NCBI GenBank assembly: GCA_015231955.1
Contig: JADGAN010000007.1
Location: 1 to 64,000 of the forward strand
DNA length: 64,000 bases
From: Oligoflexia bacterium
GTDB lineage: Bacteria; Bdellovibrionota; Bacteriovoracia; Bacteriovoracales; Bacteriovoracaceae
Reading direction: 5' to 3'
Shown: piece after piece, positions 1 to 10,331 of the stretch
Layout: each line of letters starts with the position of its first letter
Numbering within the stretch: position 1 is the first letter of the stretch
Notes under the pieces: model-generated
Databases searched by the model: none
Seen by the model: only the letters and a program-made list of their open reading frames with translations
Told to the model about the DNA's origin: nothing
Translations under genes and position numbers: made by a program

Positions 1-119
1 CCATGAATGGAGCAAAATATTTTTGTAGGATTAGAAGTTTTCTTATGACTATGAAAAAGAAAGGACACTCTCCATTTGATAAGCTGAATGCCATTTTTTA
101 TCCAGAACACACTGAATAG
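1..119 (+). CDS. C-terminal fragment of a probable transposase (left-truncated)
   Basis: An open frame enters from the left edge (reading frame from base 3) and ends at TAG 117-119, giving about 38 visible residues. The pattern (N-G-A-K, R-I-R-S-F, K-K-x-G-H-S-P-F-D, ending soon after) resembles the C-terminal tail of IS66-type or similar transposases, where an RIR-S/GY/F-I-S-T-x-K-K-x-G-type segment is followed by a short helix. The rest lies outside the window, so I cannot say whether the element is intact. Family assignment is by recall of the tail motif only and is tentative. Confidence 0.35.
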   Translation, partial: MNGAKYFCRIRSFLMTMKKKGHSPFDKLNAIFYPEHTE

Positions 120-241
120 ATACAAAAATTGCATGCTATGGAATAAGAAACAAATAACGGCCCGATTATGGTATTGCCACATAGTTCAAACTTGGCAATA
201 AAAGATCCCGGCCCACAGGGCGTGGTTTTCAAAATTATAAT

Positions 242-298
242 AAAATGCAAAAAAATTTGGCCGACCGAAACGAGTCAGGTTTAATTTTTTTGCATTTT
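242..298. repeat. Perfect 16-bp AT-rich inverted repeat between convergent genes
   Basis: AAAATGCAAAAAAATT at 242-257 is exactly the reverse complement of the bases at 283-298, with a 25-base GC-richer loop. It sits between the end of the transposase fragment (+) and the end of the giant lipoprotein gene (-). A bidirectional terminator or the end of a mobile element are both possible; the AT-rich stem is not a classic strong terminator. Confidence 0.5.
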
Positions 299-358
299 TG
301 TATTACTGACAAATACGAAATTTGGATCTATTACCCACTTTTTTGATATAGATTCACA

Positions 359-3300
359 TTAGAGAGTGCGGGTGATATGGGGAGAAGAGCAGGTGGAAAG
401 GGTTTCGTTGCCGGCCTTGTCGATGCTCTTTATTTTGAAGCTATAGTCGCCAAGGGCCGGCCGGAATGCCCAGTAGGTTGTGTTGAGCAGTGAGAAGAGA
501 TTCACCTCTTCCTCTAACGAGCTGCAGTTCGAATCGTTGTAGAGGAGTATTTTTTGATTGGCGAGGTCGCCAGCGCTTGAACCTATCCAACTAGCAGTGA
601 TAAAAGGTAGTACGGTGGTGGCCCCTTCCTCCCAAAGAAGGCCTGTGGCCGCCGCCGGTGATGTCTCATCGACCACTAGAGTTGGTGAGCAACGTGACCC
701 AAGCGAGTTTCCGGCCGCATCGAGCGAGCGTATTTTAAAACTAAAGGCACCTGCTGCACCCGTATCCGCAATGCTATAATTTTGATCACTGCTATTAAGC
801 GACACCTCTCCTCCTGAAGTTGTCGTGCAACTGTTATCGCTATAGAGTTGGAGTGCTTGCGAATCAAGATCGCCTGAGGCCGACTTTACCCAGCTTGCCA
901 CCACCCCACGATCTGAGGAGAGAAAGCTGCTGGCCCCCACCACAAGCGGCCCTCTCACTGTTCCCGCCGCAAGCAGCGACTCATCATTAGAAAAGGCAAG
1001 TGATAACCATTGGCGATTGGATCCCTTGGCACTCCAACTCTCTCCATAATCGCCAGAGAGGTAGAGCGATCCATCCGCTGGTACTGCGGCACCCAGCTTC
1101 CCACTACTGCTAATGGCCACTGCTTTCCAAGGACGCGAAGAATCAGTAAGCACACTACTCCAATTAATACCTGCGTCAGTAGAAAGGTAGAGGTATCCGC
1201 CATAAGCAGCAGCAAGCATCCTACTCCCATCACCACTTACTGCAACCGACTTCCAGTCCATACTCGCCCCTCGCGCACTCCACACAACTCCAGCATCGGT
1301 TGAGATATAAATCGGCCCCCCATTGCGCCCTGCTGCCTGCACCATCCCATCACTACTCATGCTCACACTATTCCAGACCGACAGAGGAGTAGTGCTTTGT
1401 AACCAGTCCCCAACACCACCACTACTGTTGTAATAAATATACCCAGAGGAGGCCACCGCCGCACTCTGCCTCATCCCGTCACTACTCATTGCAACAGATA
1501 TCCAATGAGAACCGCTATTAGTCTGCAGCCAACTGCTTCCATAGTCTGTGGAGAGGTAGATACTATTAGCACCAACAGCGGTGATTCTATGGCCATCTCC
1601 ACTCATGGCCACACTATCCCAGGCAAACGCAGCTGTGCTCTTGGCCTCCCAATTTCCTCCGGCATCACTCGAGAGATAAAGTTTGCCGCCATACTCCACA
1701 AAGGCCCTGAGTTGCCCATCTGCACTTAAGGCCACTGATTGCCAAGTACGCCCTAGATCCCTCTTACTATGCCACTGCTGCCCTCCATCGCCTGAAATAT
1801 GCATGGCCCCATCAAAGGCCGTGATGGCCTGCAAGCTAGCATCCGAGTTCATGGCCACGGAGATCCAACTTCGTATTGTGTTAGTTGTCTGCCAATCGTT
1901 ACCTCCGTTCGTAGAGATTGTTATGATGCCCCCAGCACTCGCAAGCGCCGTAATTTTCATACCATCCTCAGAGATTGCTAACGACTGTAGGTTAGGAGTA
2001 ACATTGCTACTCTGACCCCAGCTCGCCCCATAGTCAGTAGAAAGGAAAACACCACTGCCTGTGGAGATTGCTACTTGCAGCTGACCAGACTCATTCATTG
2101 CAACATCGGCCCAGAAGTTGGTAGCTGCAGTGATCATCCAACTCACACCGCTATCAGAGGAGGAGAAGATGTTGCTCCCACCCGTAGCAGCAGAGATATA
2201 GGTTCCATTGCCAGAAATGGCCACACTTGTCCAATAGCGACTAGTCTCGCTCGCGAACCAAGTTATTCCAGAATCAGTAGAGAGATAAATGCAATCGCCT
2301 TGGGCCACAGCGGCCTGAGTTGCTCCACTAGCAGAGATGGCCACACCACGCCAATCACGCGAAGAGTCTTGAAAGGCCCAACTATTCCCACTGTTACTCG
2401 ACACCATAATTTGTGCATTACTCGCCACCGCCACCATGGTCACACCATCCGCCGAAAGTGCGATATCCCTCCAGTAGCGTACACTTGCCGTTTCTTGCGG
2501 ACGCCAACTATTTCCAAAATCACTAGAGACATAGAGGTACTCCCCCCAGGCCACCGCTGCCTGAATTTGTCCACTAGCACTCATAGCAACAGCATACCAA
2601 GGAGGTGCAAAATTACCTGAAAGCAGTGAAAGCTCCCCTACTCCCAGCGATTCATTCCAGGAGAGAGCATTGGCCGCAAGTGGTAAAGTCGTATCAATGG
2701 TAACAGTATTGATCGAGGGTACCCAGCTACTGCTATTGCCTGCAGGATCGGTAACACGCACACAAATGTAGTAGCTTATACCATTCGTAAGTCCTGGAAT
2801 GCCTGTACTCCCACTATTGGCCGGTGACTGAATACCTACACACCCAGTCGCACAGTCGCTTGCCGTACAGGCCTTGATCTCATGGACGAGTGGAGCGCTA
2901 GCGTCAGTTCCATTACTCCAAGAAGGAGTATAGGTAGTGTTCCCATAGGAGAGAGCGCTTCCAGGTGAAATGCCACTTGGAGCAGTTGGGTTTATCGTAT
3001 CAATGGTGAGGGTGTCTCCCGATCCTACCCAGGCCGAAGTGTTGCCCGCCTGATCTTTTGACTGCACGCAAACATAGTAGATATCACCGTTACTAAGCCC
3101 ACTAATGGCACTCACCCCGGAGGTGGCCGGGTCGACAGTGGCCGTACAGCCGGTAGTACAATCAGCATTGGTACAGGCCTTGGCGGCATGCCCAGCAAAG
3201 TTAACATCACTTCCTGATGCCCACGTCGAAGTATAGCTGGTGCTATTCGTGTGAACCGCAACCGAAGGAGCAATCCCGCTCGGAGCAGTTGGATTAGTAT

Positions 3301-5416
3301 CATCAACAGTAATCGTGTTGGCCGAAGGAACAAAGGCCGACCCATTACCGGCCAAATCGATAGCGCGTGCACACACATAGTAAATACCACCATCCGAAGT
3401 TCCCGCCAGTGCAGTAAGGCCGCTCGTTGCTGGAGTAACTTCACTCCCACAACCACTAGTACAGTCGTTACCACTGCACGCCTTGATTCCATGGGTTGAA
3501 AAATTAGCATCGGTGCCACTATTCCAACTTGGCGTATAGGAGCTGGTAACCAACAAAGCGCCTCCGGGAGAGACACCGCTAGGCGAAGTCGGATTTGTGA
3601 TGTCGACAACCACTTGTGCTGCAGAGGCGCTCCAGGTCGAGGCATTGCTTGCCTCATCCACTGCTGTTACACAAATGTAGTAACTCATATTACTCGCCAA
3701 ACTAGAGATGGGAGAGACTCCACTAGTGGCATTCGTTACCAGACCAATACATGACGTCGAACACCCATTATCAGGACACGCCTTGATACTATGAGAAGCA
3801 AGATGGTCATCTGTTCCATCTGTCCATGAAGGAGTGAAGGAGGTTGCTGTTTGGTAAATCGTAGTTCCAGGAGATACACCGCTGGGTGCTGTTGGTGCGG
3901 CCATGTCTACGCTTACCGTATAATTGGAAACGGCCCATTCCGAGGGATTACCAGCACTATCTACGGCGCGCACACAAATGGAGTAGGATGCCTCATTGCT
4001 TAAACCGCTCAAGGAGCTAACACCACTAGTTGCTGGATTCACATCTGCTGTACAGTCGCTCTCACAATCAGAAGAGGTACAAGCACGGGCCACATGGGCA
4101 CTAAGATTGTCATCGATTCCATCAGTTGACCAGGACACCGTATAGGAGGAGGTGGCAATAGAGATGGCGCCACCTACCGGAGAGACCCCACTCGGGGCAA
4201 TCGGGTCGTTATCATCGATCGTCAATGTCCCCACCGAAGGAATGAAGTCTGAGGTGTTACCGGCCAAATCTACTGACTGAGCACAAACATAGTAGATGGC
4301 GCCATCTGTAAGTAACCCGGTGGTAAAAGCAGTAACACCACTTGTTGCATGATCAACCTCGTCGCTACAACCAGTCTCACAATCATTACTAGTACAGGCC
4401 TTTATGGTGTAACTATCCAAATTGGTGTCGCTTCCGCTGCTCCAACTTGGGGTATAACTTCCATTGCCAAAAGCGGCACTCCCGGGAGAGACGCCACTTG
4501 GAGCTGTCGGTAGTGTGATATCAACCGTGAAGGGAAAGTCGGATGCCACCCAGGTGGAAATCTCGGTTCGACTGAGGTCACTAACACGTAGGCACACATA
4601 AAAAGCAGTATCTTCTGCGATATCCGTAAGCACGGTGATGCCACTTCTCACTGGAGAGGTAATCTCTCCACAACCAAGGGAACAAGTAGTGCTACTACAA
4701 AGCTTTGCTTCATAGATAAAATGATTCGAATCTGCACCACCACCATCACCATCACTACCAAGATCTAACCAGTCAAGAATGTACTCATTATCTGCAATAT
4801 AGTGTGCATAGAGCGAAGGTTCCACCGAGGAGATGATTGGGAGTGGAGGATTCACCCAATGAAAAAGTGCCCCATTGCACTCGCCGATCAGTTGCTTCTC
4901 ACTAAGCCGGGCCTCAATAAGCACACTTTGTTCGCTACCATCACCGCTAATCGATTGCGTCGTCTCACCAAAGATAAAAGGGTTGGATATTAAGGACTTC
5001 TCTTCCCCACTAAGCTCCCATCCAAGGTAGGGACATGAGCTATCTTCTGACGTAAAACCCACCACCTGAAAGCGACGATCCTCTCCAACCACTATCTCTG
5101 CGTAGAGAGTTTCATTGAGCGCTACACTCCCTAGCATCAGTGTTGGTTTACTGATCACCTGCCCCTCATAATCGGTGCATTGATTATCAATAGACTCGGC
5201 ACTCTCCGGATAACTAACAAAGATCCCAAAGCAGTTCACCTCTGCAACCTCCGTCGGCACAGGGAGCCCATAACCACTTTTAGGCGCCACCCCCTCCCGC
5301 ATCAGAGTAAAACTCACTCGCTTCTTCTCCACCCTCTTTTCGCTGCATCCTTGCATCAAAAATTGCATACAAAACACAAAGAAGAACAACAAGCAGCAGG
5401 CCACTCTCCTCTCCAT
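359..5416 (-). CDS. Giant surface lipoprotein with FN3/Ig-like and Asp-box (BNR) repeats
   Basis: This is a 1685-residue lipoprotein. Hydrophobic residues 5-22 end in the lipobox L-M-Q-G-C (Cys24), so lipidation and envelope anchoring are expected. After an N-terminal region come about seven Ig/FN3-like repeats of roughly 100 residues (about 190-960). Most begin APSGVSP and contain paired Cys in KAC-x-x-x-x-C-x-x-x-C and YYVC segments. About thirteen repeats then follow, each holding an Asp-box-like S-x-D-x-G-x-x-W (SSDFGNSW, STDSGITW, STDYGASW and others), consistent with one or two beta-propellers as in sialidase/BNR proteins. Two further Ig-like domains end the protein. GGAGGATAATTA precedes the ATG. 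The role is probably adhesion or glycan binding; catalytic residues of a true sialidase were not identified. The repeats are diverged enough to argue for an old gene rather than an assembly artefact. Confidence 0.85.
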   Translation of the reverse strand: MERRVACCLLFFFVFCMQFLMQGCSEKRVEKKRVSFTLMREGVAPKSGYGLPVPTEVAEVNCFGIFVSYPESAESIDNQCTDYEGQVISKPTLMLGSVALNETLYAEIVVGEDRRFQVVGFTSEDSSCPYLGWELSGEEKSLISNPFIFGETTQSISGDGSEQSVLIEARLSEKQLIGECNGALFHWVNPPLPIISSVEPSLYAHYIADNEYILDWLDLGSDGDGGGADSNHFIYEAKLCSSTTCSLGCGEITSPVRSGITVLTDIAEDTAFYVCLRVSDLSRTEISTWVASDFPFTVDITLPTAPSGVSPGSAAFGNGSYTPSWSSGSDTNLDSYTIKACTSNDCETGCSDEVDHATSGVTAFTTGLLTDGAIYYVCAQSVDLAGNTSDFIPSVGTLTIDDNDPIAPSGVSPVGGAISIATSSYTVSWSTDGIDDNLSAHVARACTSSDCESDCTADVNPATSGVSSLSGLSNEASYSICVRAVDSAGNPSEWAVSNYTVSVDMAAPTAPSGVSPGTTIYQTATSFTPSWTDGTDDHLASHSIKACPDNGCSTSCIGLVTNATSGVSPISSLASNMSYYICVTAVDEASNASTWSASAAQVVVDITNPTSPSGVSPGGALLVTSSYTPSWNSGTDANFSTHGIKACSGNDCTSGCGSEVTPATSGLTALAGTSDGGIYYVCARAIDLAGNGSAFVPSANTITVDDTNPTAPSGIAPSVAVHTNSTSYTSTWASGSDVNFAGHAAKACTNADCTTGCTATVDPATSGVSAISGLSNGDIYYVCVQSKDQAGNTSAWVGSGDTLTIDTINPTAPSGISPGSALSYGNTTYTPSWSNGTDASAPLVHEIKACTASDCATGCVGIQSPANSGSTGIPGLTNGISYYICVRVTDPAGNSSSWVPSINTVTIDTTLPLAANALSWNESLGVGELSLLSGNFAPPWYAVAMSASGQIQAAVAWGEYLYVSSDFGNSWRPQETASVRYWRDIALSADGVTMVAVASNAQIMVSSNSGNSWAFQDSSRDWRGVAISASGATQAAVAQGDCIYLSTDSGITWFASETSRYWTSVAISGNGTYISAATGGSNIFSSSDSGVSWMITAATNFWADVAMNESGQLQVAISTGSGVFLSTDYGASWGQSSNVTPNLQSLAISEDGMKITALASAGGIITISTNGGNDWQTTNTIRSWISVAMNSDASLQAITAFDGAMHISGDGGQQWHSKRDLGRTWQSVALSADGQLRAFVEYGGKLYLSSDAGGNWEAKSTAAFAWDSVAMSGDGHRITAVGANSIYLSTDYGSSWLQTNSGSHWISVAMSSDGMRQSAAVASSGYIYYNSSGGVGDWLQSTTPLSVWNSVSMSSDGMVQAAGRNGGPIYISTDAGVVWSARGASMDWKSVAVSGDGSRMLAAAYGGYLYLSTDAGINWSSVLTDSSRPWKAVAISSSGKLGAAVPADGSLYLSGDYGESWSAKGSNRQWLSLAFSNDESLLAAGTVRGPLVVGASSFLSSDRGVVASWVKSASGDLDSQALQLYSDNSCTTTSGGEVSLNSSDQNYSIADTGAAGAFSFKIRSLDAAGNSLGSRCSPTLVVDETSPAAATGLLWEEGATTVLPFITASWIGSSAGDLANQKILLYNDSNCSSLEEEVNLFSLLNTTYWAFRPALGDYSFKIKSIDKAGNETLSTCSSPHITRTL

Positions 5417-5489
5417 TAATTATCCTCCGATGATAGCTAACCTATATTGCCTCACACAATCTCTAGAAATTCAATGCTTTCACGCAAAT

Positions 5490-6218
5490 TTATTCGCACT
5501 TACGAAACCACAAGTGCATGGCACTTGCGAGGAGAGCAAGGTAGGGGGTGGGTTGCATGAAGTGGATGTTGTGAGAGGCGCCAGCGATGATATGAGGGGT
5601 GATGGAGGGTGGGCAAAGCTTTCGGTATTTGTTGTCATCGGCACCGACTAGGTAAAAGAGAGAGGAACCATTCGCACGACTAGAGAAGCTCAAGAGCTTT
5701 TCGTGGAGGTAAGGGAGGGCCGCTGAGCTTAGGTTGCGGTTGTGGAGGCGAAGTTTGCGTGTAAGCAGCAGCCGCTGGTAGTCGGGGTGATCGCTGATGC
5801 CGCTAAAAACCTCTTGCCTGTACCAGCGCTCAAGAAAATCTGCAAAGCTCTCCTCCCTTGCCAAAACTTTATTGAGGAGGTGATAGTCATGCTCGCGGCG
5901 TGCACGACGTGACTGCTCTGAGGCCTCACCCAGTGTGAGCGACTCTAAAAAAAGTCCCCGTGTGGCGGCCAGCTCATCCGCAAGGTAGAGGGCCAAGCGC
6001 GCACCCATCGAGTAACCAACAAAGGCGGAGGCAACAATTCTCTCCTCTTTGCAAATATGCGCCAGCCACTCCTTTGGTGCAAGATCGTGCTCTAAGGGAA
6101 GGTCGAGTGCAAGCAAACGCAGCTCAGGGAAAAGAGGTGCAAGCTCCTTGATGAAGGGATCCCAATCCTCTTTTGATCCTAAGAATCCATGGAGAAAAAT
6201 GACGGCCTTTTCAGTCAC
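5490..6218 (-). CDS. Alpha/beta hydrolase, MenH-like
   Basis: An alpha/beta-hydrolase-fold enzyme. It has the oxyanion-side HGF-L-G-S motif near the N-terminus, the nucleophile elbow G-Y-S-M-G-A-R (Ser nucleophile) and a late G-A-S-H with the catalytic His. The GYSMGAR elbow and overall size resemble MenH (SHCHC synthase of menaquinone biosynthesis), but no men genes are nearby, so the substrate is open. I prefer the GTG at 6216-6218, because it overlaps the end of the upstream deaminase gene by only 8 bases and begins just before the first beta strand (V-T-E-K-A-V-I-F-L-H-G). An upstream ATG at 6272 would add 18 unlikely residues inside the deaminase gene. The last eleven codons coincide with a repeated hairpin element found twice more in the window. 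Confidence 0.75.
   Translation of the reverse strand: MTEKAVIFLHGFLGSKEDWDPFIKELAPLFPELRLLALDLPLEHDLAPKEWLAHICKEERIVASAFVGYSMGARLALYLADELAATRGLFLESLTLGEASEQSRRARREHDYHLLNKVLAREESFADFLERWYRQEVFSGISDHPDYQRLLLTRKLRLHNRNLSSAALPYLHEKLLSFSSRANGSSLFYLVGADDNKYRKLCPPSITPHIIAGASHNIHFMQPTPYLALLASAMHLWFRKCE
5496..5517. repeat. 22-bp hairpin repeat, copy 1 (inside the hydrolase 3' end)
   Basis: Stem GCACTT/AAGTGC around a loop that reads GTGGTTTCGT on the minus strand. On that strand it differs at one base from the copy at 46778-46799 and at several from the copy at 62314-62335. AAGTGCCAT directly precedes it on the minus strand, exactly as at the third copy. It is read through as the codons for the hydrolase C-terminus. 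Confidence 0.65.
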
Positions 6219-7515
6219 GGGAGTGCGCCCGTTTCCCTTGGATATAGGTCTCATAGATGCTGCGATCGTCACCTAAAATCATCAGTGCAAACAGGCGCTC
6301 AGCAATATTGCTGTCCGCATGATCGTCACGCAATTTTTGGATTGGTGTGGCCTTAGGATCGACGACGATAAAGTCCGCCTCCTGGCCTTCGTCAAAATTG
6401 CCGATGTAGTTGTCTAGCCCCAGTGCACGCGCGCCCCCTAGCGTTGCCAGGTAAAATCCCTCGAGCGCCGAGAGGTTTTCTCCTTGGAGCTGAATGACTT
6501 TATAGGCATCACTTAACGTTTTGATCATGGAAAAGCTGGTGCCTCCACCCACGTCAGTCGCCACTCCTACACGCAGCTGGTGGGCCTGCGCCGTTCGCAG
6601 CTTAAAGAGACCGCTCCCTAGAAAGAGGTTCGAAGTGGGACAAAAGGCAATCACCGAATCACTGGCACGCATCGCTTGCCACTCTCCTTCACTTAGGTGG
6701 ATGGCGTGACCAAAGAGACACTTGCGACCAACTAGCCCATACGCTTTATAAACATCAAAATAGTTTTTATGCGAAGGAAAGAGTGCTTTTACCCACTCGA
6801 TCTCACTCAGATTTTCTGAGAGGTGCGTTTGCAGATAAACATCGGGATTCTCCTGCATCAGTTTTGCGGTCATCTCCAGTTGCTCCGGTGTCGACGTGGG
6901 AGCAAACCTAGGAGTGACGGCGTAGGAGAGGCGTTTATGCCCATGCCACTTTTTGATTAAACGCTTGCTCTCCTCATAAGCACGCTTAGGAGTATCGGTT
7001 AAAAAATCGGGTGCGTGCCGATCCATCAACACCTTTCCACCAAGCACACGCATATTAAGTCTTGCCGCCTCTGAAAACATCGCTTCTACCGAGTCAGGGT
7101 GAACAGTGCCGTAGATGGCCGCAGTGGTGGTGCCGTTGCGTAAAAGTTCTTTGAAGAAAATTTTGGCCATAACATCGCCATACTTGCGATTCTTAAATTT
7201 TCCTTCTGTTGGAAAAGTGTAGCGCTCAAGCCAAGTGAGGAGCTGCTCTCCATAGGAGGCGATGATCTCCGTTTGCGGAAAGTGCAGGTGCACATCGATA
7301 AGCCCGGGCATGATGATCTTATTTTTATAGGTTGTAAGCGGAATTTTTTGCGAGCGCAACTCCCGCTGTAGCTCTTTATCTTTATAGGCCCCAAGTTTGT
7401 GAATCAACCCTTTGCGGTTCACAATCAAAACCCCATCTTCAAAATAGCGAGGTGTGGAGTGGTCATTTTGAGGGTTCTTAGCAAAATCGATAATAGTGGC
7501 CCTGTACGCTTTCAT
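6211..7515 (-). CDS. guaD: Guanine deaminase
   Basis: An amidohydrolase-superfamily enzyme of 434 residues that converts guanine to xanthine and ammonia in purine salvage and catabolism. Diagnostic features are the metal-binding M-P-G-L-I-D-V-H-L-H-F-P-Q motif near residue 70, followed by the guanine-deaminase-type L-L-x-W-L-x-x-Y-T-F-P-x-E stretch. Later come QTHLSEN (metal His), GHAIHLS, CPTSN and ATDVGGGTSFSM (catalytic Asp). Length matches the family. GGAG lies 11 bases upstream of the ATG. The gene is divergent from the phosphatase gene at 7592 and overlaps the hydrolase gene downstream by 8 bases, so the two are probably co-transcribed. No purine transporter or xanthine dehydrogenase is seen nearby. 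Confidence 0.93.
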   Translation of the reverse strand: MKAYRATIIDFAKNPQNDHSTPRYFEDGVLIVNRKGLIHKLGAYKDKELQRELRSQKIPLTTYKNKIIMPGLIDVHLHFPQTEIIASYGEQLLTWLERYTFPTEGKFKNRKYGDVMAKIFFKELLRNGTTTAAIYGTVHPDSVEAMFSEAARLNMRVLGGKVLMDRHAPDFLTDTPKRAYEESKRLIKKWHGHKRLSYAVTPRFAPTSTPEQLEMTAKLMQENPDVYLQTHLSENLSEIEWVKALFPSHKNYFDVYKAYGLVGRKCLFGHAIHLSEGEWQAMRASDSVIAFCPTSNLFLGSGLFKLRTAQAHQLRVGVATDVGGGTSFSMIKTLSDAYKVIQLQGENLSALEGFYLATLGGARALGLDNYIGNFDEGQEADFIVVDPKATPIQKLRDDHADSNIAERLFALMILGDDRSIYETYIQGKRAHSRD

Positions 7516-7591
7516 AAATTAAGTGTCTCCAATTAAAAAGATTCATGCTATCATGGTAGCGATTAAATTTAAAAATTAAAAGGGTTCATCC

Positions 7592-8422
7592 ATGTCAAAT
7601 TCAACATCCCTCTCAAGCGAACACTACCACTACCAGCAACTCTACTCTTTTGCAAAAAAAATTGTGGTAAATGCCAATGAGATTTTATTAAAACATTTTC
7701 AACAAAGTGGCCTTTGTATCCGTGAAAAACCCGATCAAGGAATTGTCACCGAGGCAGATTTTGAATCACAAGACTACCTTATGAAAGAGATCAAACGTGC
7801 CTATCCCGATAGCTCCTTTATTGCTGAAGAGGAGTCATCCATCGATGAAACCTCTGCACTCAAACGTCGCGACAGCGAGTTTACTTGGATCATCGATCCT
7901 CTCGATGGTACCGTCAATTTTGCCTCAGGCCTCCCTTGGTTTTCCATCTCCCTGGCCGTCGAGCATGCAGGCAAAGTGGTGGTCGGCATAGTTCATCAGC
8001 CGATATTGAATATCCACTTTCACGCCATTTGTAGTGGTGGGGCCTATCAAAATGATCGCTCCATCTCTGTTTCTAAGGTGGCAAACTTAAGCGACGCCGT
8101 TCTCGCTACCGGTTTTTCGTATATGCGAGATATCGACCTCTCGCCAGAGATTTCACGCTTTGAGCGTATCCACAACCAAGTGCGCGCAATTCGCCGTTTC
8201 GGTAGTGCTGCCCTCGATCTCGCCTACACGGCCGCTGGTCGCTACGACGGATATTTTGAAAAAAATCTCGCGCCATGGGATGTAGCGGCCGGTTATCTAA
8301 TAGCAAAAGAGTCAGGAGCGACACTCACCAACTACCAAGATGAAGAGCTCACCATCTTTAGCAAAAGTTTTCTGGTTACCAATGGGATTCTTCATCAAAA
8401 ACTGCGAGCAAATCTTCTGTGA
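7592..8422 (+). CDS. Inositol monophosphatase family phosphatase
   Basis: A 276-residue member of the IMPase/SuhB/CysQ superfamily of Mg-dependent, Li-sensitive sugar and inositol phosphatases. Visible metal-binding motifs are E-E-E-S (about residue 89), I-D-P-L-D-G-T-V-N-F (about 108) and the C-terminal W-D-V-A-A-G (about 228). The fold is complete and of normal length. Substrate cannot be fixed from sequence: inositol-1-phosphate, PAP, histidinol phosphate or a sugar phosphate are all possible. The start has a purine-rich AAAAGGG upstream. It is divergent from guaD and runs in the same direction as gap, about 85 bases ahead of it. Confidence 0.9.
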   Translation: MSNSTSLSSEHYHYQQLYSFAKKIVVNANEILLKHFQQSGLCIREKPDQGIVTEADFESQDYLMKEIKRAYPDSSFIAEEESSIDETSALKRRDSEFTWIIDPLDGTVNFASGLPWFSISLAVEHAGKVVVGIVHQPILNIHFHAICSGGAYQNDRSISVSKVANLSDAVLATGFSYMRDIDLSPEISRFERIHNQVRAIRRFGSAALDLAYTAAGRYDGYFEKNLAPWDVAAGYLIAKESGATLTNYQDEELTIFSKSFLVTNGILHQKLRANLL

Positions 8423-8448
8423 CAAAAGCAAGCTAACCATGCTATGCT
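8419..8448 (+). promoter_or_regulatory. Possible sigma70-type promoter of gap
   Basis: GTGACA at 8419-8424 and TATGCT at 8443-8448 are separated by 18 bases, about 60 bases before the gap start codon. The match is moderate and judged by eye only; the -35 box would overlap the end of the phosphatase gene. Confidence 0.3.
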
Positions 8449-8495
8449 AATTTTGTTAATTAATACCAAGGTAATACTTCACTATTTTTTATTAA

Positions 8496-9572
<1,077 letters not shown>

Positions 9573-9627
9573 GCAACTTTTGTTCTAAAACCTCTTATTC
9601 TTTTCACATTTTTTCATAGGTACCAAC

Positions 9628-10233
9628 ATGACTTACTGGCAAGAAAATTCTGAGAGCATCTTTGCAGTGACCATCGCTATCTTGGCCGCACTCCTTGCAA
9701 TTACCGATTTAGTCGCCGGTCGCTATGGAGATGATGAATTAAAATTTACCAATGAAAAGAGTGCCGCTTATATGTGGTATCAAGCAAAGAGCATCAAAGA
9801 GTATGTGGTCAAAGGGCAGGCAGATACCCTTGAAACACTCCTAAAAGCAGAGGTGATTCGCAGTGAGAGTCGCCCTGCCTTTCTTGAGCAAAAAAATACA
9901 CTACTAAAAAACATCGAACGCTACAAAAAAGAGAAGCTAGAGATCTTACTTGGCTCAAAAGCGGTCGGTGAAAGCAATTGGGTTCAAGATGTTGATGGCA
10001 AAATGGGCGTAGTGGTGGGAGCAAAAGAGCTAGAGGCCTCCGTAGAAAATCTTGGTGCTGCGGGCGATCGTTTCGATCTGGCATCGCTCTTTTTTCAGAT
10101 CTCATTAGTGATCGGCGCACTTGGAATATTGGTAAAAAACGCTCGGATTAAATCTTACGCCTATGGGATGACACTAGGCCTGGCAGTCATCGGGACTGCC
10201 TTTGCGGTCCGTGGGATCATTATTGTCTCATGA
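9628..10233 (+). CDS. DUF4337-type membrane protein
   Basis: A 201-residue inner-membrane protein. There is one hydrophobic segment near residues 12-30, a long charged soluble middle with coiled-coil character (about 40-140), and two C-terminal membrane segments (about 148-165 and 175-198). The N-terminal pattern (W-x-x-x-x-x-x-x-F-A-V-x-I-A-I-L-A-A-L-L-A-I-x-D-L, then N-E-x-S-A-x-Y-M-W-Y-Q-A-K-S-I-K-E) matches the DUF4337 family, whose function is unknown. It follows gap by 55 bases and could be read through from it. No enzymatic residues are evident. Confidence 0.75.
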   Translation: MTYWQENSESIFAVTIAILAALLAITDLVAGRYGDDELKFTNEKSAAYMWYQAKSIKEYVVKGQADTLETLLKAEVIRSESRPAFLEQKNTLLKNIERYKKEKLEILLGSKAVGESNWVQDVDGKMGVVVGAKELEASVENLGAAGDRFDLASLFFQISLVIGALGILVKNARIKSYAYGMTLGLAVIGTAFAVRGIIIVS

Positions 10234-10331
10234 ATGATAGGCAATACTTATTTGTTAAAATGTGAAAAGATGAGAATGTGAGAGTGTAAAAAAGCTAAGC
10301 ATATTAATTACAGTCATAGGGGGATAAGTTA

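Noticed and set aside
6219-6272. Upstream ATG for the alpha/beta hydrolase
   Set aside because: It would add 18 residues encoded within guaD with no fold contribution; the GTG at 6218 gives a compact overlap and begins next to the first strand. Not proven either way.
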